From Rickettsia hoogstraalii (GTDB lineage Bacteria; Pseudomonadota; Alphaproteobacteria; Rickettsiales; Rickettsiaceae): a DNA stretch of 64,000 nucleotides. Positions 8,220-17,007 of this stretch are shown here, piece after piece (within the stretch, counting starts at the first letter, position 1; each line of letters opens with the position of its first letter). The stretch is from the NCBI RefSeq assembly GCF_000825685.1, contig NZ_CCXM01000001.1, positions 496,001-560,000 of the forward strand, read 5' to 3'. Under the pieces are notes generated by a model. The model did not search any database and was not told the origin of the DNA. It saw nothing but the letters and a program-made list of their open reading frames with translations. Both the position numbers and the translations under genes were made by a program.

Positions 8220-9164
8220 ATGAAAACAGCTTTTATCTTCCCCGGTCAAGGGTCGCAATTGATCGGCATGGGAAAAGATTTTTATGATAATTTTAAAACC
8301 GCCAAAGAAACTTTTCAAATCGTTGATGAAGCACTAAATCGAAAACTTACCGACATAATTTTTAACGGCACTTCCGAGGAACTAACTCTAACTACCAACG
8401 CACAGCCGGCATTAATGGCAGTATCTATGGCAATAATAAATATTATTAAAGCTGAAACCGGTAAAAATTTGGATAGTCTTTGCGATTATGCTGCCGGTCA
8501 TTCGCTAGGTGAATATAGTGCTTTATGTAGCACTGAAAGTATTAGTCTTGAGACAGCAGCAAAACTACTTCATATACGTAGTACATCTATGCAAGAAGCA
8601 TGTCCCGAAGGCGAGGGAAGCATGGCAGCTTGTATCAATATTCCACTTCAAAAACTTGAAGAAATATTGGAAGATATCAACAAAATAAATTTATGCCAAA
8701 TTGCCAATGATAACATCGAAGGGCAAATAGTTATTAGCGGCAAGACCACAGCTATAGATCATGTTATTAGCATAATTAAAGATTTGGGCTATAAAGCGAT
8801 AAAACTGAAAGTCAGCGCTCCATTTCATTGTAGCTTAATGAAGCCGGCAAAAGAAAAAATGCGAGTAGCTCTTGATAAAGCTGTAATTAATAAACCTCTG
8901 ATACCGATAATCCAAAATTATACCGCAAAACCTACTCTAAATCCTACAGAAATCAAACAAAATTTAATTCTTCAGATATGCGGACGAGTTAGATGGCGTG
9001 AAACTCTAGAACTATTTAATACCTTAGATATAACTCATATAGTAGAAATAGGTGCCGGAAGCGTATTAACAAATATGCTCCGAAAAATTAATTATCCATA
9101 TAAATTAAGTAATATTAGTAATTTAGAAGAACTACAGAATTTTTTAGATAACGTTAACAAATAA
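8220..9164 (+). CDS. fabD: Malonyl-CoA:ACP transacylase
   Basis: This enzyme transfers malonyl from CoA to acyl carrier protein, the entry step of type II fatty acid synthesis. It starts with FPGQGSQLIGMG, typical for FabD. The active-site serine is in GHSLGEYSAL (about residue 95). The catalytic His is probably in APFHCSLMKPA, and IVEIGAGSVLTNML is the usual C-terminal motif. At 314 residues the length is normal. It is isolated from the other fab genes in this window (fabG-acpP-fabF at 44.7-47.2 kb, fabH at 58 kb), with its own promoter. Confidence 0.95.
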   Translation: MKTAFIFPGQGSQLIGMGKDFYDNFKTAKETFQIVDEALNRKLTDIIFNGTSEELTLTTNAQPALMAVSMAIINIIKAETGKNLDSLCDYAAGHSLGEYSALCSTESISLETAAKLLHIRSTSMQEACPEGEGSMAACINIPLQKLEEILEDINKINLCQIANDNIEGQIVISGKTTAIDHVISIIKDLGYKAIKLKVSAPFHCSLMKPAKEKMRVALDKAVINKPLIPIIQNYTAKPTLNPTEIKQNLILQICGRVRWRETLELFNTLDITHIVEIGAGSVLTNMLRKINYPYKLSNISNLEELQNFLDNVNK

Positions 9165-9218
9165 CGCCTCTAATAACTTCTGACTTATAAAGTTTTTAAA
9201 TTAACTTAATATTATTAT

Positions 9219-10539
9219 ATGAAAATTAGTTTTAGTTTTTTTTAAGCAATTGCTAGAATTGTTAACTAGTGATTGGCGAAGCTATTTAGATAAGGTAATA
9301 GAAGATTTTAAAAATTTAGCTTTAACAAATACTAATGATACATTTTTAAAAGAAGAATGTTATAGAAAAATTGCTCTTATTAAAGGATACATTAAAGAAG
9401 GTGAGTATTCATGGTATGTTGTTCCTTTTGATAAAAAAGATAATGCAAGTTTACTACTTACCAATATTCATATGCTAGAGCTTGATTATCTAAATCAAAA
9501 TACGGTAAAAGCAGTAAAAAATATGCTGCGAAATAATTTCAAAGATATATATAATCCGGAAATTTATATTATCGCTAATTATGAAGAACCTATAATTAAA
9601 AACTATACAATAATAGATAAAATAGCCAAAGGGAAAGTTATTACCTTTGAAGATTTAAATATTAATTATGAAGAACACACAAATGAAGAGTTAAAATATA
9701 TAGATGATATAGTAAATGATATTAGAAAACTAGACAGCGAGTTAGTAGCAGATATATCAAATATCATCAAATTTATTTATCAATTTTATTTTGTAGATTC
9801 TGCTATTACTCAGTATACGATCATTTTTATGGCTGCACATTTTGAAGAACTACAAAATTTTCATCAAAATTTAGATCACCTCAATTTTATAGTACCATTG
9901 GAGCATTATAATTTAGATTACCGGCCTAAAAATTATAATAATTTTGTCGATATTGAAGCAATAACTTGGAATAGATTTTTAGTTAAATATCAGAAATTAT
10001 TTAATAATCTTAGCGAAGAACATTCAGAAATACTATTTAGCATTTGTAGCGATAATGATGATTTTGTAAAATTGTTAATTTCAGACTCTTGTCATCTGAG
10101 TTTAAACAAACGAAGCAAAATTATAGAGTACTTAATAGATAAATATAAAGAGGATGCTGAATCTATTTATCCCACAGCTGTACAACTTTTTAATATTTGT
10201 GACGATAAAGATGGTTTGGTAAAGTTTCTAACTGCAAGCTCTTACAATCTTAGCCTACAAAAACGAGTCGAAATTATAGAGTACCTAATAGGTAAATATA
10301 AAAATGATACCAAATCTATTTATTATATAACCGAGCAACTTTTTAATATTTGTGAGGATAACACAACTATTGAAACTACAAAAATAGAGGCTAAGCATTT
10401 TTATAAATATATTAAACATTTCCGTAGTTGGGATGGTTTACCTAGTTATTGGGATATTAAGTTTAAGGGACTGCCCGGTTATGATACGGAAGCTTTAATT
10501 ATTGGCAATTCCGTAAAGCCGGAAAATGATTATATTTAG
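9219..10539 (+). pseudogene. Repeat-containing hypothetical protein, start frameshifted in a T8 run
   Basis: A frame of about 430 codons opens without a good start; the first possible codon is TTG at 9250. Just upstream, ATG at 9219 reads MKISFSFF and then stops inside a run of eight T (9236-9243). Removing one T joins it to KQLLELLTSDWRSYL and the whole downstream frame. The protein is unknown. Its C-terminal third holds tandem repeats of about 50 residues, each with LFNIC-like, SLNKR/SLQKR, IIEYLI and KYK segments. The homopolymer could be slippage-controlled, a mutation or a sequencing error, so the gene may still be expressed. Confidence 0.6.
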
Positions 10540-10605
10540 TTAGAAAAATTATAAAATAACTCTAGAAATTTTGCTTATTAGATGATATAAAGTAAAGCCA
10601 TAACC

Positions 10606-10697
10606 GGAGAGATGGCCGAGTGGCCGAAGGCGGCGGTTTGCTAAACCGTTATATGGGTCATACCGTATCGAGGGTTCGAATCCCTCTCTCTCCGCCA
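10606..10697 (+). tRNA. tRNA-Ser (GCT anticodon)
   Basis: The acceptor stem GGAGAGA pairs with TCTCTCC, followed by G and an encoded CCA. The D arm, the anticodon loop TTGCTAA (anticodon GCT), the long variable arm of a class II tRNA and the GAGGGTTCGAATCCCTC T arm are all visible. It reads AGC and AGU serine codons. A toxin-antitoxin pair and gene remnants lie immediately downstream. Confidence 0.96.
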
Positions 10698-10700
10698 GCT

Positions 10701-10946
10701 CTATGCTCTTTTATTTTCTTTATAATGCTTAGTATATTTATCTAGTAACATCCTAATCATTTTTTGATAAGGAACATGTGCAGTTGCTGCTTCTGATTTA
10801 AAGAACTCTACGCTCTCTTTACTTAAAGAAATGGTTACTTTTACAGAATCATCTTTTAATAACAGTTCTCTAGGATGTGGTAAGAAATCTTTTACTATTT
10901 TTACTTCCCCTATTTCCCCATCAGTGTATTTTATTCTCTTGCTCAT
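10701..10946 (-). CDS. brnA: BrnA-like antitoxin
   Basis: This is the antitoxin partner of the overlapping BrnT-like toxin. The ATG giving MSKRIKYTDGEIG (81 residues) is preferred; an upstream in-frame ATG would extend it deep into the toxin gene. The C-terminal half (VKVTISLSKESVEFFK...YQKMIRMLLDKY) looks like the ribbon-helix-helix fold of BrnA, which binds the toxin and the operon promoter. The start overlaps the toxin end by about 26 bases, as in classic brnTA operons. Downstream, only three bases separate it from the tRNA-Ser gene. Confidence 0.8.
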   Translation of the reverse strand: MSKRIKYTDGEIGEVKIVKDFLPHPRELLLKDDSVKVTISLSKESVEFFKSEAATAHVPYQKMIRMLLDKYTKHYKENKRA

Positions 10947-11205
10947 AAATTCTCTTACCTTTACGCCAGTATCCTGCTCCAAAAATTTTTATATGATTAC
11001 CTCGAAACATAAAACGGACTGTTAAAATATTACCGTCAACTTGACCTAAACAAAAATATCTTTTTTCTGTAATACTATGGTCTATATCCTCAAGAATTAT
11101 CCTTTTTATATCTAGAAAAGCTTTTTGAGCTTCATAAAAGCTTACGTTATGCTTCCCAATATTAATGTTATTTTTTTCTTCGTCCCATTCAAAAGAAGAA
11201 TGCAT
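10921..11205 (-). CDS. brnT: BrnT-like ribonuclease toxin
   Basis: BrnT toxins are small RelE-fold ribonucleases that halt translation. The protein starts MHSSFEWDEEKNNINIGKHN, close to the family pattern FEWDxxKxxxNxxKHxVSFxEA. It continues with DIDHSITEKRYFCLGQVDG and a C-terminal RKGKRIYEQ. At 94 residues the length is typical. It is followed by the overlapping antitoxin, and such operons are usually repressed by the complex. The pair appears intact, unlike the other toxin-antitoxin remains in this window. Confidence 0.85.
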   Translation of the reverse strand: MHSSFEWDEEKNNINIGKHNVSFYEAQKAFLDIKRIILEDIDHSITEKRYFCLGQVDGNILTVRFMFRGNHIKIFGAGYWRKGKRIYEQENKIH

Positions 11206-11360
11206 TTTTAGCCTTTAATCGATTAATTTAATAATACTTAGTTCTATAATAAATGTCCATATATTTATATGGGTAATAAACCATATTTTAAAATTAATAG
11301 TTTTCAAAGTAGACATAACAAAACTTAAGCGTAGCCTAAACTAAGGCTAATCTAAACTCG

Positions 11361-11492
11361 TTAAAGGTTCGCATAACGTACCATGCTCCCGCCAGCGTCT
11401 GGACAATTAGCCAATTCTTGTAGTTTACCTTCCGGGAAAGCCAAGGAGTAATCAAGGTTTCCGCCTTTCAAATTTAGGTTCGCAAATACAAA
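11361..11492 (-). pseudogene. Short coding-like remnant
   Basis: A minus-strand open frame of 43 codons without a start gives KGGNLDYSLAFPEGKLQEL and CPDAGGSMVRYANL. FANL near its beginning and YANL at its end look like two ends of a repeat unit, and the DNA repeats GGTTCGCA at both ends. I do not recognise it. The rest of 11206-11598 shows nothing else I can support. Confidence 0.3.
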
Positions 11493-11598
11493 TTATCGCC
11501 TTATTTCCTTTATTTAACAAGGAAATTAGATTTACATGCAAAATGTCTTTTCATACCTTACCTTTTTAAATTTTATTAAAAACTTTAACTATTTAAGA

Positions 11599-11989
11599 TT
11601 ATATAATATCATCTTCTTCACCCATTAATCTAATTAAATCTGGATAGGCTTGCTCATATTGAGCTATAAGCTCAAGTGTTTCTGTTTTATCATGAGATGA
11701 TAATTTAACTTTGTCATTTTCTACTAACTCTCTTAATTCTTTTATTTCTTGTATGGTAGCATAATGAACACTAACCCCTTCGCCATCTTTTGCTGCATAC
11801 CATTGATTTTGTGCATCCCACAAAAGGGCATTTCTTATATTGGACAGCCTGACTAAGATTTGTTGGTTCTAAATCTAGTTTCACAAAGAAATCTCTTGAG
11901 TACGAAAATTCTTGAGTTTCTACATTAGGTGCGTATGTTAATCCAAAAAATTTATCGTTGATGATGAGAATTACGTACCCAATGAAGTA
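11599..11989 (-). pseudogene. Frameshifted remnant of an unknown gene
   Basis: The downstream part (to about 11865) reads NIRNALLWDAQNQWYAAKD, then acidic sequence ending LMGEEDDII. Another minus-strand frame covers the upstream part with YVILIINDKFFGLTYAPN and FFVKLDLEPTNLSQAVQYKKC. The two overlap and differ by one frame. This suggests one gene of about 125 codons broken by an indel near 11830-11860, lacking its start. The family is not recognised. Confidence 0.45.
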
Positions 11990-12211
11990 TTAGCCTCTCA
12001 TAAACTCATAAATAACTTTTCTAATTTATTGAAGCATTTTAAACTAACTCCTCTTATAGATCCTACTGATTTTAATCCTAACTATTTTATGGTATGGAGT
12101 TGGGCAAAAAATTTAGGGAATATTACTAAATATTTTGGTCAAAAGCTAAAGCGTGTTTGTAATAATATAGAAGAATATAGAAGAAGCAGAAAATTATTGG
12201 GAGAGTTATGA
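11942..12211 (+). pseudogene. 5'-truncated coding remnant
   Basis: An open frame without a good start reads FIVDDENYVPNEVLASHKL, then LIDPTDFNPNYFMVWSWAKN and ends RRSRKLLGEL. It is clearly protein-like, rich in aromatics in the middle and basic at the end. I cannot name it. It overlaps, on the opposite strand, the remnant to its left. Its stop overlaps the ATG of a further 41-codon frame (ATGA), so these may be the tail of a former operon. Confidence 0.4.
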
Positions 12212-12333
12212 ACCGGAGGCATTCTTCTAATTTTTCTACATTTCATGAGTTTATAAGTACAATAACACACTGTAACGATGCATTATTAGGCTGTAGAGAT
12301 ATTAGATCGGATATATATTACAATGAACTATAG
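12208..12333 (+). CDS. Short hypothetical ORF, 41 residues
   Basis: ATG overlaps the stop of the preceding frame in ATGA, the arrangement of coupled genes. The peptide starts MNRRHSSNFSTFHEFISTIT and ends SDIYYNEL. It is unrecognised and probably the start or a fragment of a lost gene. Confidence 0.3.
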   Translation: MNRRHSSNFSTFHEFISTITHCNDALLGCRDIRSDIYYNEL

Positions 12334-12428
12334 TCAATTCAGATGAATATAGCCTTCCTCTTTAACGTGCATAGTAAAATATACGAATAGCGAATTATTA
12401 AATAATTCGCTGGCGATTAAATGCACAT

Positions 12429-13607
12429 TTAAACTGCTTCAACGCACATAGCCATACCCATACCGCCTCCGATACATAAGGTAACTAAGCCTTTTTTGGC
12501 TTTAGCTCTTCGCAAGCTGTGTATTAAAGTAATAAGAACACGTCCGCCGCTTGCCCCGATCGGATGCCCGATTGCTATTGCACCGCCATTTATGTTAACC
12601 TTATCCATATCCCATTTCATTTCACGGTTTACATAAATACTTTGAGCAGCAAACGCCTCATTAACCTCGATAACTTCCAAATCATTAACGCTCCAACCTG
12701 CTTTACTTAAAGCCTTTTGGGAGGCAGGAACGGGGGCAGTACCCATAATACTTGGATCAACACCGGCTGAAGCATAAGAAACAATACGAGCTAGCGGCAT
12801 CAAATTATGCTTTTTCAAAGCTTCTTCGGAAACTACCATAAGACATGCCGCACCGTCATTAATTGAGGAAGCATTACCGGCAGTAACTACACCATTTTTA
12901 TCAAAAGCAGGACGTAATTTACTTAAGATTTCAAGGCTGGTATCAGGTCTTACCGTTTCATCATGTTCAAACAAACTAGTAGTTTTTTTAATCGTTACTT
13001 CAATAGGTAAGATTTCATCTTTAAAAATTCCTGCTAGTTGTGCTTTAGCTGCTTTTTTATGAGAGCTTAAGGCAAATTCGTCCTGCTCTTGTCTGCTAAT
13101 ATTAAACTGTTTCGAGATATTTTCGGCAGTAATTCCCATAAATACTCCTGAAAATACATCAGTTAGTCCGTCATACTGCATTAGATCAACCATTTTAATA
13201 TCGCCGAATTTAGCTCCTGCTCTGATATAGCTACCGTGCATACCGAGCGACATATTCTCCTGCCCACCTGCTATAATTATTTCATTATCACCAGTCATAA
13301 TCGAATTTGCTGCAAGTGCTACGCTTTTAAGACCTGAGCCACATACTTTATTAATCGTATAACCCGGCACTTCTTTAGGTATCCCCGCATGAATCAGAGT
13401 TTGCCTCGCCGGATTCTGTCCGCTACCGCCTGTTATTACTTGTCCAAGTATTACCTCATTTACCAAAGCAGGATCGATTTTGCTATTTTGCAATATATCC
13501 TTTATTAAATGAGCAGCAAGCATAGGTGCAGCTGTTGTACTAAGGCTACCCATAAACGAGCCGAAAGCCGTCCTTTTCGCATGAGTTATATAAACCGGTT
13601 TTGTCAT
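12429..13607 (-). CDS. phaA: Acetyl-CoA C-acetyltransferase (thiolase)
   Basis: This biosynthetic-type thiolase condenses two acetyl-CoA to acetoacetyl-CoA. The catalytic residues sit where expected: Cys89 in NKVCGSG, His348 in GHPIGASG and Cys378 in LCIGGGMG. At 392 residues the length is exactly that of PhaA/AtoB-type thiolases. It overlaps by four bases (ATGA) the end of a PHA synthase pseudogene, so it was probably the first enzyme of a polyhydroxyalkanoate pathway. With the synthase broken, its present role is unclear; acetoacetyl-CoA could feed other reactions. Confidence 0.93.
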   Translation of the reverse strand: MTKPVYITHAKRTAFGSFMGSLSTTAAPMLAAHLIKDILQNSKIDPALVNEVILGQVITGGSGQNPARQTLIHAGIPKEVPGYTINKVCGSGLKSVALAANSIMTGDNEIIIAGGQENMSLGMHGSYIRAGAKFGDIKMVDLMQYDGLTDVFSGVFMGITAENISKQFNISRQEQDEFALSSHKKAAKAQLAGIFKDEILPIEVTIKKTTSLFEHDETVRPDTSLEILSKLRPAFDKNGVVTAGNASSINDGAACLMVVSEEALKKHNLMPLARIVSYASAGVDPSIMGTAPVPASQKALSKAGWSVNDLEVIEVNEAFAAQSIYVNREMKWDMDKVNINGGAIAIGHPIGASGGRVLITLIHSLRRAKAKKGLVTLCIGGGMGMAMCVEAV

Positions 13608-14632
13608 AATGTGTACTCCTTAAATAATTTATCTAATTTATCATTTATCAAATAGCTAATATGTCCGCCTTTTACTTCTATAAGTTTAGAGTTTTTTAAT
13701 AATTTTTGCAAAGATAAAATGGAAGATTTAGGCACTATTTGATCATCTTCCGCTGCTACTATATATACAGGGCAATCAATTAAACTCGGATCAATAATAA
13801 AATTATCGATTTTCCATTTAAAATTTATAAATATATTTTCATCTAATATATTTTGCATAATTTGATTATAAACCCCTTTAGACATATTATTACCCGACAT
13901 AAGCCAATGTTCTATTCTAAACGCTAATTCTTGCTCCTTATAGGAAGTTATAGAGAAAAATTTTTTTAATTTAGCATTAAAATAATCAGGGAATAAAAGA
14001 AAAAATAAAATCTGTATATGAATTTTAGGAATTATCGGTAAATTTTCTATGCCACTATCTAGTTTTAAATATCGATGCAACATTCTTATATAGAAAAAAT
14101 GAGAAAAATCCCACGGGCAGGTAAGTAAAGTCAGAGTTTTTATAAATTTAGGTATAAGTATTTTTGCAGCTATCGCAAGGTTACCGCCGATACAATGACC
14201 TATTAAATTAATGTCCTTAATTTTCAAACTATCTATTACTTCAATTATTTTATGCACATAGTCATCTAGTAAATATTTAGGTTCCTCAATCTCTAGCCAA
14301 TCTATTAAATAAACTTCACCATAGCTTCTCAAATTTTCAATAAAATTTTTGTCACGAGCTAAAAAAATATTTCCGGTGAGTTGAAGATAGAAGGAATGAT
14401 TAGGAAGGTATGCGTGTCATCCCGATTTCTTTCTACGTCATTCCCTCCTCTCTCCTTGTCATTCCCGCGAAAGCGGGAATGACAAGGAGGACTCCGAGTA
14501 ATACAAAACCCTATAATGCTCAGTTTGCATTACTATTTTACCAGATTCTAAATATTTATTACCTAAATTATGCGTCCTTATATAATTATTATAGAGATCA
14601 AAATATTCTTGATATTTATCGTTACTTTGCAT
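13604..14632 (-). pseudogene. phaC: Polyhydroxyalkanoate synthase PhaC, disrupted
   Basis: The C-terminal 250 residues are PhaC-like: LARDKNFIENLRSYGEVYLIDW, the lipase-box-like INLIGHCIGGNLA with the nucleophile Cys, YIVAAEDDQIVP with the Asp, and GGHISYL with the His. The N-terminal piece starts with ATG at 14632 (MQSNDKYQEYF) and runs to RVLYYSE. A 36-bp palindrome at 14453-14488 has entered there and brings a stop. Downstream, FLIIPSIFNSPEIFF is in a different frame from LARDK; one T is missing from a T7 run. No intact reading frame remains. Confidence 0.85.
14453..14488. repeat. Palindromic repeat inserted in phaC
   Basis: A perfect inverted repeat of 16-bp arms, TCCTTGTCATTCCCGC and GCGGGAATGACAAGGA, around GAAA. 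It is the GTCATTCCCGCG type of Rickettsia repeat and interrupts the phaC frame. Confidence 0.85.
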
Positions 14633-14662
14633 TGTAAATATATTATTTTATGTTAATAATCC

Positions 14663-14691
14663 TTGACAAAAGACTAAATACATTATATAAG
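14663..14691 (+). promoter_or_regulatory. Sigma70-like promoter upstream of tlcE
   Basis: TTGACA, a 17-base spacer and TATAAG, about 115 bases before the tlcE ATG. This implies a leader of about 110 bases. Confidence 0.6.
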
Positions 14692-14807
14692 CTTCAGCAC
14701 CTTCAGAGTGTAATAAACAGTATACCATCTCTAAGATGTTATCTGTAAATATATTTTCGTAAAATCTTGAAGTGCTTAAGTTTTTTTTTTGTCCTTAGGG
14801 ATTTATA

Positions 14808-16307
14808 ATGCTAAGTACCTCATCACGATCGTTTAAAAGCAAATTCAGAGCGGCATTTTGGCCTGTACATAATTACGAACTCGGAAAGTTTATTCCGATA
14901 AGTGCCTTAATGTTTTGTATCTTATTTAATCAAAATATTTTACGAATCTTAAAAGATAGTATTCTAATCTCTGAAATCAGTGCAGAGATAGCAGGTTTTG
15001 CTAAAGTTTATTGTGTTACGCCTGCTGCAGCTTTATTCGTGATTATTTATGCTAAAATGATTAATCATCTTACTTTTGAGAAGATCTTTTATTATTTAAG
15101 TGCATTTTTCATCAGCTTTTTTGTTTTATTTGCTTTTGTAATCTATCCTAATATTCATATTTTTCACGTACATCCCGATAATCTAGCTGACTGGATGGAA
15201 CGCTATACTCATTTTAAGTGGTATATCTCATTAGTAGGTAATTGGGGTTATATAGTATATTATGGCCTTGCCGAGCTTTGGCCTAATATTTTTTACGTAT
15301 TATTATTTTGGCAGTTTGCTAATGAACTTACTACTACCGAAGAAGCAAAAAGATTTTATACTCTCTTTTCACTATTTGGCAACTCTTCTTTAATATTAGT
15401 CGGCTTTTTAATGATGAATCTATCATCAGAAGATACTATTATTAAGAAGTTTATGAGTATTTCGGATAGTAAAATCACTTTAGTTCAAGTATCCACGACA
15501 ATTGTAGCAATTGTTGCTATTGTTTGTTGTGTGTTAGTTAGGTTTATTAGCAAGAACGTTTTTACTAACCCGTTATTTTATGCTAAAGCAAAAAGCGGTA
15601 GATCAACTTCAGAACGGATGGGACTGATTAAAAGCTTTAAATATATTGCGAAATCAAAATATTTATGGCTACTTTTAATTTGTTCGGCAGCTTTCGGATT
15701 TGCTATTAACTTAGTCGAAGCCGTATGGAAAGCAAAAATTAAGGAATTATATCCGACTGTAAATACCTATGCTGAATTTAACAGTCTGTATATACTGTGG
15801 ACGGGCGTTGCAATAATGGTTATGACCATCATCGGTAATAACGTTATGCGTATGCACAACTGGTTTGTAGCAGCAGTTATTTCACCGGTTATAATAATGG
15901 TGACCGGCCTTTTGTTCTTTGTACTTATCGTATTTGATCAACAAATTTTATCATTATTTGATGGAGCAATTTTAATGTCACCGCTTGCTCTTGCCGTTTC
16001 GATCGGCGGTATTCAAAATATTTTAGCTAAAGGTACTAAATATTCTATATGGGATACTTCTAGAGAAATGTTATATATACCGCTTGATGATGAACTTAAA
16101 ACCAAAGGCAAAGCAGCGGTTGACGTAATAAGTGCGAAAGTCGGCAAATCCTCTAGCGGTCTTGTACAATCTATTATCTTTACCTTAGTTCCGACTGCTA
16201 CTTTTACCTCAATCTCACCGATTCTAATGGTGGTATTTACTTTTGTATGCTTAGCGTGGATTTATGCAGTAAGGAAAATATATTTTGAATATCAAAAAAT
16301 AGCATAA
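14808..16307 (+). CDS. tlcE: Tlc-family nucleotide translocase (Tlc5-type)
   Basis: An inner-membrane transporter of the ATP/ADP translocase family, used by rickettsiae to take nucleotides from the host cytosol. It has about 12 hydrophobic spans over 499 residues. It carries the family landmarks FPISALMFCILFNQNILRILKDS-like sequence near the N-terminus, LFWQFANELTTTEEAKRFY, INLVEAVWKAKIKELYP and YIPLDDELKTKGKAAVDVI. The overall sequence matches my memory of Tlc5, reported to carry GTP/GDP rather than exchange ATP for ADP. The paralogue assignment is less sure than the family. A promoter lies upstream. tlyC lies downstream, as in other rickettsiae. Confidence 0.92.
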   Translation: MLSTSSRSFKSKFRAAFWPVHNYELGKFIPISALMFCILFNQNILRILKDSILISEISAEIAGFAKVYCVTPAAALFVIIYAKMINHLTFEKIFYYLSAFFISFFVLFAFVIYPNIHIFHVHPDNLADWMERYTHFKWYISLVGNWGYIVYYGLAELWPNIFYVLLFWQFANELTTTEEAKRFYTLFSLFGNSSLILVGFLMMNLSSEDTIIKKFMSISDSKITLVQVSTTIVAIVAIVCCVLVRFISKNVFTNPLFYAKAKSGRSTSERMGLIKSFKYIAKSKYLWLLLICSAAFGFAINLVEAVWKAKIKELYPTVNTYAEFNSLYILWTGVAIMVMTIIGNNVMRMHNWFVAAVISPVIIMVTGLLFFVLIVFDQQILSLFDGAILMSPLALAVSIGGIQNILAKGTKYSIWDTSREMLYIPLDDELKTKGKAAVDVISAKVGKSSSGLVQSIIFTLVPTATFTSISPILMVVFTFVCLAWIYAVRKIYFEYQKIA

Positions 16308-16344
16308 TGATATCGACATTGCTCACGTGGTTCAGTTTTCTTGT

Positions 16345-16612
16345 CATTGCGAACGACTGTAGGCGTTGTTTCATGGATCGGTTTTTCTTCTGTCATCCCG
16401 CGACTTGATCGCGGGATCCAGGAAAAATAGACAAATAATATACGCTACAAGTTGTTTTTCTGGATACCGTGGTCAAGCCACGGTATGGCACCGAGCGTAT
16501 TTTTTCGATCCATGCAACAAGGCTGCGACTATAAGGAGCGTGGCAATCTCAGGAATCTTATATTACTTACTTTATGAGATTGCCGCGTCGCTTCGCTCCT
16601 CGCAATGACGTC
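16345..16612. repeat. Nested palindromic repeats with a target duplication
   Basis: The outer element runs from TCATTGCGAACGACT to CTCGCAATGACG. Into it a module of about 162 bp has inserted (16362-16523). Its ends read GGCGTTGTTTCATGGATCG and CGATCCATGCAACAAGGC, and its core is a CCCGCGACTTGATCGCGGG palindrome. The flanks ACGACTGTA (left) and GCGACTATA (right) look like a 9-bp target duplication with two differences. Apparent reading frames here are artefacts. Confidence 0.8.
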
Positions 16613-16642
16613 CCCAATATCTACACAACAATGTTTTTTTAG

Positions 16643-16945
16643 CTAGAGACCTTGTAACTTATCTCTCCTTAAAGCTTTAATATCCATTTTAATGTTATCT
16701 AGCAAAACGTCAAGTTCATTCAAGCTATTTTGAATATCACTTTCAGGAGAAGCGGACTTAAATGAAGTTAGAACAACTTTTTCACTCTTTATAAAATTAT
16801 GAGACTGATCATTAAGTTTAATAGTAACAACTTCGCCGGCTAGAGAGTTTGCATATCCACTCTCATTAATTGGCTTTGGATGCGTAATTTTGAGGTTTTT
16901 TGAAGTGTTAGTTTCCTTATTCTTACTACGGAATGAAAAAATTCC
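16643..16945 (-). pseudogene. Start-less coding frame, about 100 codons
   Basis: A minus-strand frame stays open from just inside a 16-bp inverted repeat to a TAG. It reads IFSFRSKNKETNTSKNLKI, SGYANSLAGEVVTIKLNDQ and LNELDVLLDNIKMDIKALRR, clearly protein-like. There is no ATG, GTG or TTG near the beginning; an ATG in the repeat meets a stop three codons later. The gene seems to have lost its 5' end where the inverted repeat lies. The family is unknown. Confidence 0.45.
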
Positions 16946-16996
16946 CTATAATGGCATTTGATTTATATTTTATTTAAAAAATGCCATTATAGGGAA
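16942..16996. repeat. Perfect 16-bp inverted repeat
   Basis: TTCCCTATAATGGCAT and ATGCCATTATAGGGAA are exact inverted repeats separated by 23 A/T-rich bases. It lies after the Nudix gene end and at the broken start of the frame to the left. There is no U-run directly after the stem, so it is not a canonical terminator. It may be a small transposable end pair. Confidence 0.6.
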
Positions 16997-17007
16997 ATAA
17001 CTTATAT

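Noticed and set aside
11361..11492. Possible tmRNA or other RNA, because of GGTTCGCA repeats and small hairpins
   Set aside because: There is no tRNA-like acceptor end or tag sequence. The minus strand reads as protein-like, so it is listed as a coding remnant.
14410..14637. Plus-strand frame of 75 codons
   Set aside because: It is antisense to the phaC pseudogene and its start lies in repeat sequence.
16366..16608. Open frame of 80 codons
   Set aside because: It is composed entirely of palindromic repeat sequence, with no ribosome-binding site.
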